Positions 15,180-24,900 of a DNA stretch of 64,000 bases are shown here, in pieces; position 1 is the first letter of the stretch, and each line of letters opens with the position of its first letter. Position numbers and translations under genes: made by a program. The notes under the pieces are model-generated. The model saw only the letters and a program-made list of their open reading frames with translations, was not told where the DNA came from and searched no databases. Location of the stretch: NCBI GenBank assembly GCA_963663945.1, contig OY760687.1, positions 1,922,001 through 1,986,000 of the forward strand. The letters run 5' to 3'. This stretch comes from Bin87 sp963663945. Its GTDB lineage: Bacteria > Chloroflexota > Dehalococcoidia > Lucifugimonadales > UBA3495.

Positions 15180-15993
15180 GAAACGACGGGTTTCGAGAGT
15201 TTGTTTCCCGCTTCAATTCCCACTTTTTGGTTTGACCGCATCTCAACTTCGCTTGTTTTTCCGAGAGGGTGTTCAAAAACGAAAGTGGGGTTAATGGGCG
15301 CAGCATGAGCCCGGTCGTCGAAATTTACGGCCGCGGTGCAACGGTTCGCACGATGGAGCAGCTGCCTTGCTCAACCACGGTTTTAGGTTCAGCTGACGGG
15401 CCGGGACCGTGACCTCGGATCACCAAGCACCCGAGATACGCGATACTTGACGTTCTCGACACCGAGACCTTGCCTACCGGCAACGTCCTGAAGGCCGCTG
15501 CCAGATCAACATCAACAAGGATAACGCTCACCAAGGATACTTGGCGCGACGTAATCCCGGCTCATCGCCTCGCGCGGAAAGTGGGTGGTGTCCCAAACGG
15601 TGTTAGCGCAGCTGGAGCGTCGCCGTGGATCAGAAGCCGGTCAATCATTCGGGGCACGCCTAGATGCGGCGCCAGGATGACCCGCCGGAATCCCCCCAGC
15701 ATCGGTCACCTGGCGGTGGTCGTCAGGGCGACACAGGATCGGTCGAGGCAGATGCGTGGTAGCATCTTTTGGGTGCTCCGGGCTTTGGTCTGGGTACGTG
15801 GTTTGGAAACCATAATCCCCGGACCGTGGGAGCGCTCTCTCAATTCTCCAGCACGCCGCCGCGCTCATCGTCCCGTTGGATGCGGTCTGACGGCCGGAAG
15901 TCCTGAGGTGACAGCCGGAAGTCCTGCGGTTACGTAATCCGATCTCGCCCGAGATCTTGCACCCGTTGTTCCAGACATGATCGTGAGGTGTCG
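15180..15993. other. Noncoding stretch downstream of tRNA-Arg
   Basis: About 0.8 kb with no recognisable gene on either strand. The open frames have unusual composition and no motifs. There is no integrase and no second copy of the tRNA 3' end in the window to suggest an integrated element. A 21-bp direct duplication is present near the right end. Confidence 0.55.
15890..15931. repeat. 21-bp tandem duplication
   Basis: Two adjacent 21-bp units share GCCGGAAGTCCTG and differ at three positions, just before the methyltransferase-like gene. Confidence 0.7.
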
Positions 15994-16677
15994 ATGAACC
16001 CTTGGAAGTTGCTTGGCCGAGGACAAACCCCCGGTGGTGGAGCAGAGCTCGTTTTGTACCAACGAGACTCTGAGTTCTCACTCACGGCCGATAACCGTGA
16101 ACTCATGAACAGCCGGACTTACGGATCCGAGGAACACATGGCCAGACTGGGTTGTCAGAGCCTGGCGAAACGACCGAGGGCGCGCGTCCTGATCGGCGGT
16201 CTGGGCATGGGCTACTCGGTTAGAACGGCGCTGGACATCCTCGGCCACGACGCCCGTGTGGTCGTCGCAGAGTTGGTGCCAGCCGTGGTTGAGTGGAACC
16301 GTGGAGTGCTTGCCCATCTGGCTGACTGGCCTCTTGACGACGAACGCACTGAACTCCATGAAACCGATGTTGCCCACCTGATCCAGGCCGCCCCAGGCGC
16401 CTACGACGCCATCATGCTTGACGTTGACAATGGTCCAGAGGCGATGGTGCGCAAGAGCAACGACTGGCTGTACAGCCTGCCTGGCCTGACCGCCACGTAC
16501 GCGGCGTTGCGGCGCGGCGGTGTACTGGCGGTGTGGTCAGCCAGCCCTGAACCGGCTTTTGTCAAACGGTTGCGCCGTGCCGGTTTCGGCGTGGATGAAG
16601 TCAGGGTGCGGGCGCGTGGAGGTAGCAGCGGCAAGGGAGCCGCACATCATGTCGTTTGGGTCGCAACGCGCCCATGA
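15994..16677 (+). CDS. Spermidine-synthase-like SAM-fold protein
   Basis: This 227-residue protein belongs to the spermidine synthase / SAM-dependent methyltransferase fold. It has the glycine-rich nucleotide loop VLIGGLGMGYSVRTAL, the acidic strand end VVVAELVPAVVEWNR, and YDAIMLDVDNGPE at the position of the catalytic aspartate. A final hydrophobic strand follows (GGVLAVWSA). Bacterial homologues are often annotated as spermidine synthase, but the full aminopropyltransferase signature is not evident, so the substrate is open. GAGG lies 5 nt before ATG 15994, which is preferred over the GTG at 15988. It stands alone between two noncoding stretches. Confidence 0.8.
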   Translation: MNPWKLLGRGQTPGGGAELVLYQRDSEFSLTADNRELMNSRTYGSEEHMARLGCQSLAKRPRARVLIGGLGMGYSVRTALDILGHDARVVVAELVPAVVEWNRGVLAHLADWPLDDERTELHETDVAHLIQAAPGAYDAIMLDVDNGPEAMVRKSNDWLYSLPGLTATYAALRRGGVLAVWSASPEPAFVKRLRRAGFGVDEVRVRARGGSSGKGAAHHVVWVATRP

Positions 16678-17230
16678 CGCCGGATAACCGTGCACGGTGC
16701 TGCCGCGTGCGGCGCAGCGCCATAAATCTGGCAGTCCGGTCGAGCCAGTCTTGATGCTAATCGGGGGTCAATCTCGGCCTCTCCATGGTTCCGGGAGTTG
16801 TCGCGGATCCAAGCGCGGATTTAGTCGGTCTCCGGGTCATAACTCGGAACCAGTTCAATGCGACGGTCCATGTCGGCCAGGGCGTTCTCCAATTCTGGTG
16901 TCGGCAACGGTGTGTAAGCCACGGCACAGCGCCAGTAGGCCGTGCAGCGGCCCTGGTCCAGTTCGTTGGCCTGTGTGGCGCCCGGCACTGCATTTCGGTC
17001 TGAGGCGTCGGCGCGATCGAGTGTGAGTGGGCCCGGCGGCGCCAGAGTCCGGGGTCGGTCAGGCCGACCGGGGGTCCTGGGTCGATGACTTGGGTCTGCG
17101 CCCGGTCGGTGAGCCGGGGAGGAGGCCCTGGGTGTCGAAAGTTTCGTCGCCCGGTTGTCCTGTGCTGCCTGCCAGCGCTGACACCAGCGTCAACGCCGCG
17201 CCACCAACTTGATCACGCTCACAGCTCCAG
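16678..17230. other. Sparse region between the SAM-fold gene and the histidine kinase gene
   Basis: About 550 bp with no complete gene. It contains a possible coding remnant on the minus strand (16821-17000). The remainder shows no motifs, repeats or strong hairpins that I can support. Confidence 0.5.
16821..17000 (-). pseudogene. Possible gene remnant (C-terminal fragment, no start codon)
   Basis: The minus-strand frame ending at TAA 16821-16823 reads a protein-like segment, with CTAYWRCAVAYTPLPTPELE followed by an Asp/Arg-rich end. Further upstream the same frame becomes Pro/Arg-rich and has no credible start. The composition of the last 50 codons looks coding; the family is not recognised. 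It could also be chance. Confidence 0.25.
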
Positions 17231-18523
17231 TTAACTCTGCATCGCAGCCGGCGGACGCAGCCGCAGGGTCATGGTGACGGTGGTGCCCTGTCCCGGCGCT
17301 GACGTCATGACCAGGGCGCCGCCGTGGGAGCGGGCGACTTCAGCGGCGTGGGTCAGGCCCAGGCCGGCGCCCTGATTATCGCCGCGTTTGGTGGTGAAGA
17401 GGGGCGTCGTGGCCTTCTCGAGAATTTCCGGAGTCATGCCGCAGCCCTCGTCGCGGAAAGTGACACTGGCTTCTTCGGGACCGGCCTGTATGGAGACGAC
17501 GATGGGCTCTGAGGCCTCGGCCTCGGCGGTGGCGTCGCAGGCGTTCTGGACCAGGGCCATGAGTGCCAGGCCCACGCCTTCGGATACGGCCAGGCACTGC
17601 GGGTTGGCGGGGTCTTCTCGGATTTCCGCGGCGGGCATGGCTACTCCGTTGGCGGTGGCGTAGGCTTCCAGGGCGGCCTGGACGGATTGCCGCACCACAA
17701 GGTTGAGGTCGATTTCTTGCCAGGCTCCGTGGCTGGATCCCAGACTGATCATGCCGTGGAGCACCCGGTCGGCCCGGCGCACGTTGCGCCGGATGTGGTT
17801 CATGTTGTCCCGGAGTGCCGAGCTTATTTCGGCGACTGCGTCTTCGTCGCGTTCTTCTTGGTCCAGGGCTTCCATGAGTTCGTCGAGGAGTTCGGTGGAG
17901 CCGTCACAGAAGTTGGTCACAAAGTTGAGAGGGTTTCTGATTTCGTGGGCCACGCCGGCGGCCAGTTCGCTCATCTCGCGTATTTTCTCGTGAGCCACCA
18001 GTTGGTCCTGAGCTTCGCGGAGCTGCCGCATGGCCTCGTCGAGCTCCTCGTTGCGCTTCTCGAGCTGGGTGTTGCTGACCTCCAGCTCGGCGCTCAGCTT
18101 TTCCACGAGCTGAAGCCGGACGACCTCGATGGAGCGCTGACGCAGGGTTTCGAGGTTGCGGGCCATGGCGGCGATTTCGTCATTGCCCTTGGGCTGGATC
18201 ACAAAGTCAAGGTTGCCCCGGCCCAACTGGAAGATCCACGTTTCCAGCGGGATGATGTCGACCGCGAGCTTGAGGTGAGTGGCGACGTTGCCGGCCACGG
18301 CAAGCATGGTGCAGATCCCCACTATGGTCAGGTCCCGTTGCCACCGCTCGAATTCCTCGGCGGTGTCGCCCGGCCCGCCGAACCAGATGACAGCCCAGGC
18401 GATGGTGCAGGCAACGGTGGCGTAGATGCAAAGGATCATCTGGTTGCCGGTGCGTCGTGGACTGAGCTGGAACCGCTGTATTTTCCGGTAATCCCCTGGG
18501 TTTTCCTTGGTTTCGGGGCTCAT
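17231..18523 (-). CDS. Membrane sensor histidine kinase
   Basis: This is a two-component sensor kinase. The 430-residue protein has two membrane segments (about residues 29-48 and 65-83) with almost no extracellular loop, so it may sense a membrane or cytoplasmic signal. A HAMP-like linker follows, then a long coiled coil (about 135-180). The HisKA box GVAHEIRNPLNFV has phospho-acceptor His193. The HATPase domain has N box LVQNACDAT, G1 DEGCGM and G2 GAGLGL. No response regulator is adjacent, so the partner is elsewhere. ATG 18523 has CAGGA just upstream and starts the protein at the charged N-terminus; a GTG at 18571 lacks any ribosome site. Confidence 0.9.
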   Translation of the reverse strand: MSPETKENPGDYRKIQRFQLSPRRTGNQMILCIYATVACTIAWAVIWFGGPGDTAEEFERWQRDLTIVGICTMLAVAGNVATHLKLAVDIIPLETWIFQLGRGNLDFVIQPKGNDEIAAMARNLETLRQRSIEVVRLQLVEKLSAELEVSNTQLEKRNEELDEAMRQLREAQDQLVAHEKIREMSELAAGVAHEIRNPLNFVTNFCDGSTELLDELMEALDQEERDEDAVAEISSALRDNMNHIRRNVRRADRVLHGMISLGSSHGAWQEIDLNLVVRQSVQAALEAYATANGVAMPAAEIREDPANPQCLAVSEGVGLALMALVQNACDATAEAEASEPIVVSIQAGPEEASVTFRDEGCGMTPEILEKATTPLFTTKRGDNQGAGLGLTHAAEVARSHGGALVMTSAPGQGTTVTMTLRLRPPAAMQS

Positions 18524-18686
18524 TATCCTGCCTGTTCCGCTCGGGTGGTTCTTCGGTATCTGATTTAGCACATTCTACGCCGGCAAGAGGTTTCCATCCC
18601 TGGCCGCTGGTCATGGCGACGGCATGGCCGGGGTTGGTTTGCGGGATCCTCGGACCCCGACGGTCGAACGGTAGTGGCAGGGTTTT

Positions 18687-18714
18687 TTGACACTCATCGC
18701 GCCACACCTATAAT
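18687..18714 (+). promoter_or_regulatory. Consensus sigma70-type promoter of the hydroxyacid dehydrogenase gene
   Basis: A perfect -35 TTGACA (18687-18692) and perfect -10 TATAAT (18709-18714) are 16 bp apart. The predicted start near 18721 gives a leader of about 44 nt ending in AAGGAG before the ATG. It is one of the strongest promoter matches in the window. Confidence 0.8.
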
Positions 18715-18764
18715 TGCGGCCATTGCGCTTGAAGTTCCCGACTGCGCCTTAAGGAGATTGTGAT

Positions 18765-19730
18765 ATGCCCACTTGGAAAGTTGCGTATTTCAGCGGGGTA
18801 GGTGGACGCCCTCAGATCATGCTGGACAATGCCCCAGACGACCTGGAGGTCACACTGGTTGACCCCGCCCTGTCGGACCCTGAAAAAATCGAGCTGTGCC
18901 GTGACGCCGACGCGATAATCAGCAGCGACCTATCACTTGACCTGGTCAAGGCATGCCCCAGGGTCAAGTTGATCCAGACCCTCAGCGCGGGTTACGACCG
19001 GCTGCCGCTCGAGGAAATCCTTGAGATGGGAGTACCGGTAGCCAACAACGGGGGAGCCAACGCGATCTCGGTGTCCGAGCAGACGCTTGCCTTGATGATT
19101 GGCATCAGCAGGAATCTGATGGCGCAATGGGACAGCACCACCCGCCAGCGAGCATGGCGGAGCGATCTGTACCAGACCGACCTGTCGGAGGTAACCGACA
19201 AGACGGTGGGCATCGTCGGCCTCGGGCGTATCGGAAGGCAGGTTGCGAAGCGGCTCACCGGGTTCGACACCCGCACCATCTTCTACGACATCGAGGACAT
19301 TCCCGACGATGTGCAGCGCGAGGTGAAAGCTGAACCGGTCGCGTTCGACGAACTGTTGGAGACATCCGACATCGTGAGTATGCACGTGCCGCTCACCCGG
19401 CGCACCCGTGGAATGATGTCCGACCGCGAGTTCGGGATGATGAAACCCACCGCTTTCCTGATCAACCTCTGTCGGGGTCCCGTGGTGGACGAAGCGGCGC
19501 TCTACCGGGCTCTCACAGAAGGCCAGATCGCCGGGGCCGGACTGGACGTTTTGGAAGTGGAACCCACGCCGACAGATAACCCGTTGTTCGACCTGGACAA
19601 CGTGATTATCACGCCGCACATGGCCGGCCAAAGCCAGGAAACGGCCCTGCGCGCGGCTCACTTCGCCTACGGCAATATTCTGCGCACGCTGACGGGAGAA
19701 CAGCCGGAATCGCTGGTGACCCCTGAGTAG
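18765..19730 (+). CDS. D-2-hydroxyacid dehydrogenase (NAD(P)-dependent)
   Basis: This enzyme reversibly oxidises a 2-hydroxyacid to a 2-oxoacid. The 321-residue protein has the Rossmann loop GIVGLGRIGRQVAKRL. The catalytic residues are Arg in INLCRGPVVDE, Glu in LDVLEVEPTP and His in IITPHMAGQ. AAGGAG sits 8 nt before the ATG. Phosphoglycerate-, glyoxylate- and hydroxypyruvate-type enzymes share these motifs, and there is no C-terminal ACT domain as in long SerA forms, so the substrate is undetermined. It is followed on the same strand by an FAH-family gene, suggesting a small catabolic unit. Confidence 0.9.
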   Translation: MPTWKVAYFSGVGGRPQIMLDNAPDDLEVTLVDPALSDPEKIELCRDADAIISSDLSLDLVKACPRVKLIQTLSAGYDRLPLEEILEMGVPVANNGGANAISVSEQTLALMIGISRNLMAQWDSTTRQRAWRSDLYQTDLSEVTDKTVGIVGLGRIGRQVAKRLTGFDTRTIFYDIEDIPDDVQREVKAEPVAFDELLETSDIVSMHVPLTRRTRGMMSDREFGMMKPTAFLINLCRGPVVDEAALYRALTEGQIAGAGLDVLEVEPTPTDNPLFDLDNVIITPHMAGQSQETALRAAHFAYGNILRTLTGEQPESLVTPE

Positions 19731-19864
19731 CTGGCGCAAACGCACGTCCAATATGAAGGACACGTTTGAGCATGGATGCACAAGACAGTCAGGCGATCCG
19801 TGTCGTGTGCATCTATAGCAAAAAGCCATACTGGCTTCCGTGAGGTTACGCAAGGAGCATTTGC

Positions 19865-20647
19865 ATGATTTGGTGCCGCTTTCAGGCAGGCGATAAGACC
19901 AGCTTCGGCCTCGTTGACGACGGCCGTGTAACCGAGGTGTGGGGCGATCCGCTGGACGACTACGCTGTAACCAACCATTCCTACTCCCTCGACCAGGTGA
20001 AGCTGTTGGCGCCGATCAAGCCCGGGATGCTGTACGCGGCCGGTCCCAACTACCGGGGGCACGTCGAAGGTATGGCGGCGCGGCGGGGAGCTCCGCCAGC
20101 GTACCCGGACCGCCCGTCGCCCAACTACCGATCGGTTCACGCCATAATCGGGACCGAGGAAAATATCGTGGTCCCCTCCGCATGTTCCGGCGCCGTCCAA
20201 CCGGAGGGCCAACTGGCGGTGGTCATCGGCAAAAAAGCCCGCAATGTGGCGGTCAGCGAGGCCCTGGACCACGTGTTTGGCTACACCATCGGCAACGACA
20301 TCAGCCAGCGGCCCTGGCAGCAGGCCGACCGCACCATGTTCCGGGGCAAGAACTGCGACACCTGGAAACCCATGGGGCCGTGGATCGCAACCGACCTGGA
20401 CCCGAAGGGTTTCCGCATCACCGTCCGCCACAACGGCGAGGTTTGGGAGGACTTCTCATCGGCCGATCAGATCTGGGATACCGCTACCTGGATCCACGAA
20501 CTGAGCAAGTACGCCACCCTCCACCCCGGCGATGTCCTCTGGATGGGAACCGAGGGCGCCGATGGCGACATGTTCCCCGGCGATACCATCGAGGTGGAGA
20601 TCAGCGGGATCGGCACGCTGCGCAACTACGTAGTGGCCGAGGAGTAG
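19865..20647 (+). CDS. Fumarylacetoacetate hydrolase (FAH)-family protein with altered metal ligand
   Basis: FAH-family enzymes hydrolyse, decarboxylate or isomerise beta-diketo or 2-oxo acids using Mg2+/Mn2+. The 260-residue protein has an N-terminal FAH_N-like part, LYAAGPNYRGH, and the blocks TIGNDISQRPWQ (Asp145) and FRGKNCDTWKPMGPWI. The ligand pair, usually E-x-E, reads PEGQL: Glu114 is kept and the second Glu is Gln116 (codon CAA). The remaining active-site Lys/Asp block is intact. The change could alter the reaction or metal. It lies 134 nt after the dehydrogenase gene. A short GGAG precedes the ATG. Confidence 0.87.
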   Translation: MIWCRFQAGDKTSFGLVDDGRVTEVWGDPLDDYAVTNHSYSLDQVKLLAPIKPGMLYAAGPNYRGHVEGMAARRGAPPAYPDRPSPNYRSVHAIIGTEENIVVPSACSGAVQPEGQLAVVIGKKARNVAVSEALDHVFGYTIGNDISQRPWQQADRTMFRGKNCDTWKPMGPWIATDLDPKGFRITVRHNGEVWEDFSSADQIWDTATWIHELSKYATLHPGDVLWMGTEGADGDMFPGDTIEVEISGIGTLRNYVVAEE

Positions 20648-20771
20648 CTCGGTAACTGTACTATCTTTGGTCTTATCGCTTTCTGACCAGCACTGCGAGG
20701 CGGTCGCAACCTGGCTTGGGAATGTTCCGTTGAAATGTGGGCCGTGCAGACGGGCATTCCGTTTTGGCGGG

Positions 20772-21680
20772 TCACTGTTGTGTCTGGAAAGCCTGGAACG
20801 AATCGAGCATTCGATTAAGCACGTCTTCGTATTCAACGCTTTCGATACAGCGTGAAAGGGTTACGGTGATCGCCGGCGGCGGATAGCGCTGTTCCAACTG
20901 GGTGGGGACCAGGAGCCGCTGTACGACGGTGTCGCAAACCTTCTCCGGGTCAGCAGAGGCATCCAATCGGGTTTGGTAGAGCGCCTTGTTGCCGTTTTGT
21001 TCGATCACGTCCACCGATTTGGGCTCCGCAGTCACGGCGACCTCGCCCTCCTGGTATTCAAACGGTTCGCGCCAGGACCGGCTCAGCGCCAGGAACAGGG
21101 TCTCGACGCTGTCCGCGTAATAGCGCGCCGGCTTGATACTCACCTGCATTCGCGCCTTGCCATCGGGGGCGGCAAACTCAGCGTCATCGCACGAGGATTG
21201 TTCCCGGGTCCAAGAGGCTGGAACGTCCACCCGGAAATTTGGCTTGATGAAGCAGTTACCGGGGTTGTTCCGGTCGACATTGTGGTTATAGCTTGACCAG
21301 GCCAAGGGCGTTGGCGATGGCGTTGGGAAGGGAGTCGCCGTGGGCACGGCGGTCGCCGTCGGCGCGAGCGTGGGTGGAACGGTAGGCGGAGGTGTGGGCG
21401 CCGGTGTCTCGGTCGGCGCTGGAGCGAGCGTTGGTTCCGGCGTTGCCTCTGGAATTTCGGTTGGCATCGGCGTGACGGTGGAAGCCGGCGGGGCGGGAGT
21501 TGCTTCGGCGGTCGGCGTTGGAGGTTGGGTTGCGGTCGGAAGTGCCGTGGCCGTTGGCGTCGGAAGTTCGGGTGTCCCCTGGCCATTCGTTGGCGCAGAT
21601 TCGCCACCACATGCCAGGGACAGTGCCATCAGCGCAAGCCCGGCTAGAATTTTTGCATAAAGACGTGCCATGGGAAGCAT
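20772..21680 (-). CDS. Lipoprotein with a long Pro/Thr-rich stalk
   Basis: This 302-residue secreted protein begins with a short signal peptide (KILAGLALMALSLAC) whose lipobox ends at Cys, followed by GG. It should be lipid-anchored on the outside. About 95 residues of P-T-P/A-T-P repeats form an extended stalk. A globular domain of about 165 residues follows, with four cysteines (CF, SSCDD, VCDT, SRCIE) that may form disulfides. The globular part is not a family I recognise. Two possible starts (21680, 21671) both lack a clear ribosome site. It is convergent with the FAH gene. Confidence 0.8.
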   Translation of the reverse strand: MLPMARLYAKILAGLALMALSLACGGESAPTNGQGTPELPTPTATALPTATQPPTPTAEATPAPPASTVTPMPTEIPEATPEPTLAPAPTETPAPTPPPTVPPTLAPTATAVPTATPFPTPSPTPLAWSSYNHNVDRNNPGNCFIKPNFRVDVPASWTREQSSCDDAEFAAPDGKARMQVSIKPARYYADSVETLFLALSRSWREPFEYQEGEVAVTAEPKSVDVIEQNGNKALYQTRLDASADPEKVCDTVVQRLLVPTQLEQRYPPPAITVTLSRCIESVEYEDVLNRMLDSFQAFQTQQ

Positions 21681-21828
21681 TTCTGGTTGAATATTGGCAA
21701 ATCCCGTCCTGCCCGTGTTTGGTTTTCCGTATGCAGATTTGAGCGCAAACTCAGCGAATTATGGACTTTGCCCGTTCCAAATCCCGCCTGTAAGCACCCG
21801 CATGGGACGCGAACCGCACGCGATACAG

Positions 21829-21849
21829 CAGGGTTTTTAGGGCACCCTG
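21829..21849 (-). terminator. Weak hairpin downstream of the hydantoinase-type gene
   Basis: CAGGGT (21829-21834) pairs with ACCCTG (21844-21849) around a 9-nt loop, about 95 nt beyond the stop codon of the fused HyuA-HyuB gene. The stem is short and lacks a clean T-run. Confidence 0.3.
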
Positions 21850-21942
21850 TCATCACCGATTGGCCGAGCCACTGCCCATCAATCAGCTGATGTTCGGATC
21901 CCATTTCGCGTCTATGACCGCGCTCGAGTGGCGCGACACGGT

Positions 21943-24900
21943 TCACCGCCCCGTTACATAGCCGTTCTTCAGGTCCCACGCTGCGGCGTCGCGCTCGCGG
22001 TGTCCGGGCTCTCCGAATCCGCCTCCCCCGGAGGACAGGCAGATAATGTGGTCGCCAGGGTTGACCAGGACGCCAACCTCTTTGGAGCCCAGAACGCGCT
22101 CGGTTCCGTTGGACACGATCTTATAGTGGTGCGGCTGGCCGTCGGCGCCGCCGAAGAGGCCAAAGGGCGGGACCACAATCCCGTCGCCGGCGGTGTTGAG
22201 CAGGGCCGGTCCCTGACCTTCGTAGATCAGGTCGCACACCGCGCCCAGGCCGCCGCGCCACGCTCCGACCCCGCCCGAGTCTGGCAGCAGCTCGTGACGC
22301 TCGATGAAGAAGGGGAACCGTTCTTCCGTCACCTCGATGCTGGGGGATCGGATGCCGCCGGCCACGTTGATCTCTCCCACGTTGGACCAGCCGTCGAAAC
22401 CTTCCGAGGCTCCTCCACCACCCCGAGCCAGGAAAAAGTGCCAGATGAATTGCCGTCCCGTCCTGGGATCCATGCCCGTGATGGCGTAGCGCAAACGGCG
22501 CGAGAAGCCCGCGGAGACGGCCTGGGGAATCGCCGGCGCCAGTGCCTTGAACACCGCCTCCACCACCTCCTCAGCACAGTGGTTTGTGCTCATGCACACC
22601 GGCGCCGGAGGGTTGGCGTTAACCACCAGTCCTCTCGGCGCGACTATTTGCACTGGCCGCATGGAGCCTTCATTGCGTGCCACGTCCATTGGCGCGAGGT
22701 ACATGATGGCCGCGTGAGCCAGCGAGCGCGTGTTGGCGTAGGCGCTGTTGATGAACCCCTCCACCTGAGGACTGGACTCGCTGAGATCGATGGTCATGGA
22801 ATCGCCGGCGATGGTGACCGTGGCCCGTATGGGCACCAGCTTGCTGTCGAAACCGTCGTCGTCCACCAGCGATTCGCCGCGGTAGACACCATCTGGCCAA
22901 CCGGAAATGAACTGCCGTACCTGCCGCTCGGTGGCCGCGAGGATCTCGGATACCACCGCCATGAGGCGATCGGCGCCGAAGTCCGCAAGCAACGATTGGA
23001 TCCTTTGCGCCGCCAACATCACCGAACCTATCTGTGCGTTGAGGTCGCCGAGGAAATTCTCCGGTTGTCGCACATTGGCCGACATCATCTGTAGCAGGTC
23101 GTCGCGGGGTACGCCCTTGTCGTAAAGCCGCAACGGAGGTATGCGGAGTCCCTCCTGGAATATCTCGTTGGCCCGCGGGTTGTAACCCCCGTGGGTACCG
23201 CCGCCAACGTCGCTGTGATGCGCGCGGTTCACTCCGTAAAACAGGGGCTTTCCTTCGTGAAATACGGGCCGAATTATCGTGATGTCCGGCAGATGGCTGC
23301 CGCCGAAATAGGGATCGTTCAGGATGAACAGATCACCGTCGTGGATGTCAGCGCCGAAATAGTCCCGAACCGCGACGCCGGCCACCGGGAGGGCGCTGAT
23401 GTGTACCGGGATACCCTCGCCCTGTGCCACCAGTTGGCAGTCTCCGTCGAGGATAGCTGTGGAAAAATCGCGACTGGAGTTGAGGATCTGGGACATGGCC
23501 GTGCGCAGCATCGCCTCGGTCATCTCCTGGGCAATGGACTCCAGCCGGTGCTCCACTACCGCCATGGTGATGGGGTCGTTGTGCGCCGCCCCGTCCGCGG
23601 CTTCCGTTCCGGTGGGATTGGCACCGGTAGTCTCCGCGTCCCGGGTGACTTGCTGGCCCACCTCCAACTCCACTCCACCCATGGCGTCGACCGTGGCGCG
23701 GTCTCCGGGCCAGATCAGGATGGTGGTGAATTCTGACTCCAGGATCGCTGGACCGGCGATTTCCGTCCCCGACGGCAATTTATCCGCGGCGTAGATCTGC
23801 GCTTCGCACCAGTCCTCCAGGTAGACGCGGCGAGAACCGACTGGGGCGGCACGGTCCCCAACTTCCAACTGGTCCAACTGGGCAATCCTCGGGAGTTTGC
23901 CGACCGCAACCGATCGCAGCGTGACCAGCCGTACTTCCTGATCCTGCTGGTTGTAGGAGTACAGTTCCTCGTATCTGCGGTGAAAATTAGACGTGAGTTC
24001 TGCCAGGAACTCCGTTTCCGGCAGCGCGGATTCGGGTAAAGGCACTGTGACTTCGTAGATTTGGTCCAGGTAACGCATGTCGGCCGAATACTGGATATCG
24101 ACGGCCTCTTTCGCGACGCCCTGGGAGAGCAGTTTTTCCCGGCCCTGTGCCCCCAGTTCCGCCAAAATGGTTCGCAATTCGTCCAGGTCAAGCCGGTCCA
24201 GACTCACCGGGTATGACCGGAAGAAGTCATACCTGATGTCCGTGTTCAGCATCCCGTATGCAGACAACACGGGCGCGGACGCCGGGATGTACACCTTCCC
24301 CACCTGCAGCTGCCGGGCCACCTCGGAGGCGTGGAGACCCGATGCTCCCCCAAATCCCATCATGCTGAACTCGCGGGGGTCGACGCCGCGTTGCACCGAC
24401 ATCAGCCGGATCCCTTCGGCGATGGTGGTGCACACGACCTTGAACACTCCAAACGCGGCGTCCGCGTCCGCGAGGTTGAGCGGAGAACCGACATGGTCAG
24501 TGAGGGCCCGCTGGGCCGCCGCGGCGTCGAGGCTGGCCCGACCGCCGAGGAAATTACCGGGGTCCAGATAGCCCAGCGCCAAACTCGCATCGGTTACGGT
24601 GGGGTTGACACCACCCTTGCCATAGCACGCCGGACCGGGATCGGCGCCGGCGCTGTCCGGCCCTACATGGAGGATGCCACCTTCATCCACTCGGGCGATG
24701 CTGCCGCCGCCGGCGCCCAGGGTGTGGATATCGATCATCGGAGCGGCAATCTTCCAACCGGCCTCGAATTTCTCATTGGTGATGTGCGGGACACCGTTTT
24801 CGATCAGCGAAATATCCGTGCTGGTCCCACCCATGTCGAAGGCGATGATCTTTGGTTCCGCCAACAACTGTCCCAGGTACGCGGCGGCGCTGACGCCTCC

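Noticed and set aside
15118..15306. Small minus-strand frame ending inside the tRNA, with a RQDSNPRP-like end
   Set aside because: This peptide end is a common artefact of translating the antisense of a tRNA T arm.
15160..15993. Integrated element next to tRNA-Arg
   Set aside because: There is no integrase, no att-like repeat of the tRNA end and no cargo gene in the window.
18933..19853. Minus-strand open frame opposite the 2-hydroxyacid dehydrogenase
   Set aside because: No family resemblance; the plus strand has the full dehydrogenase with promoter and ribosome site.
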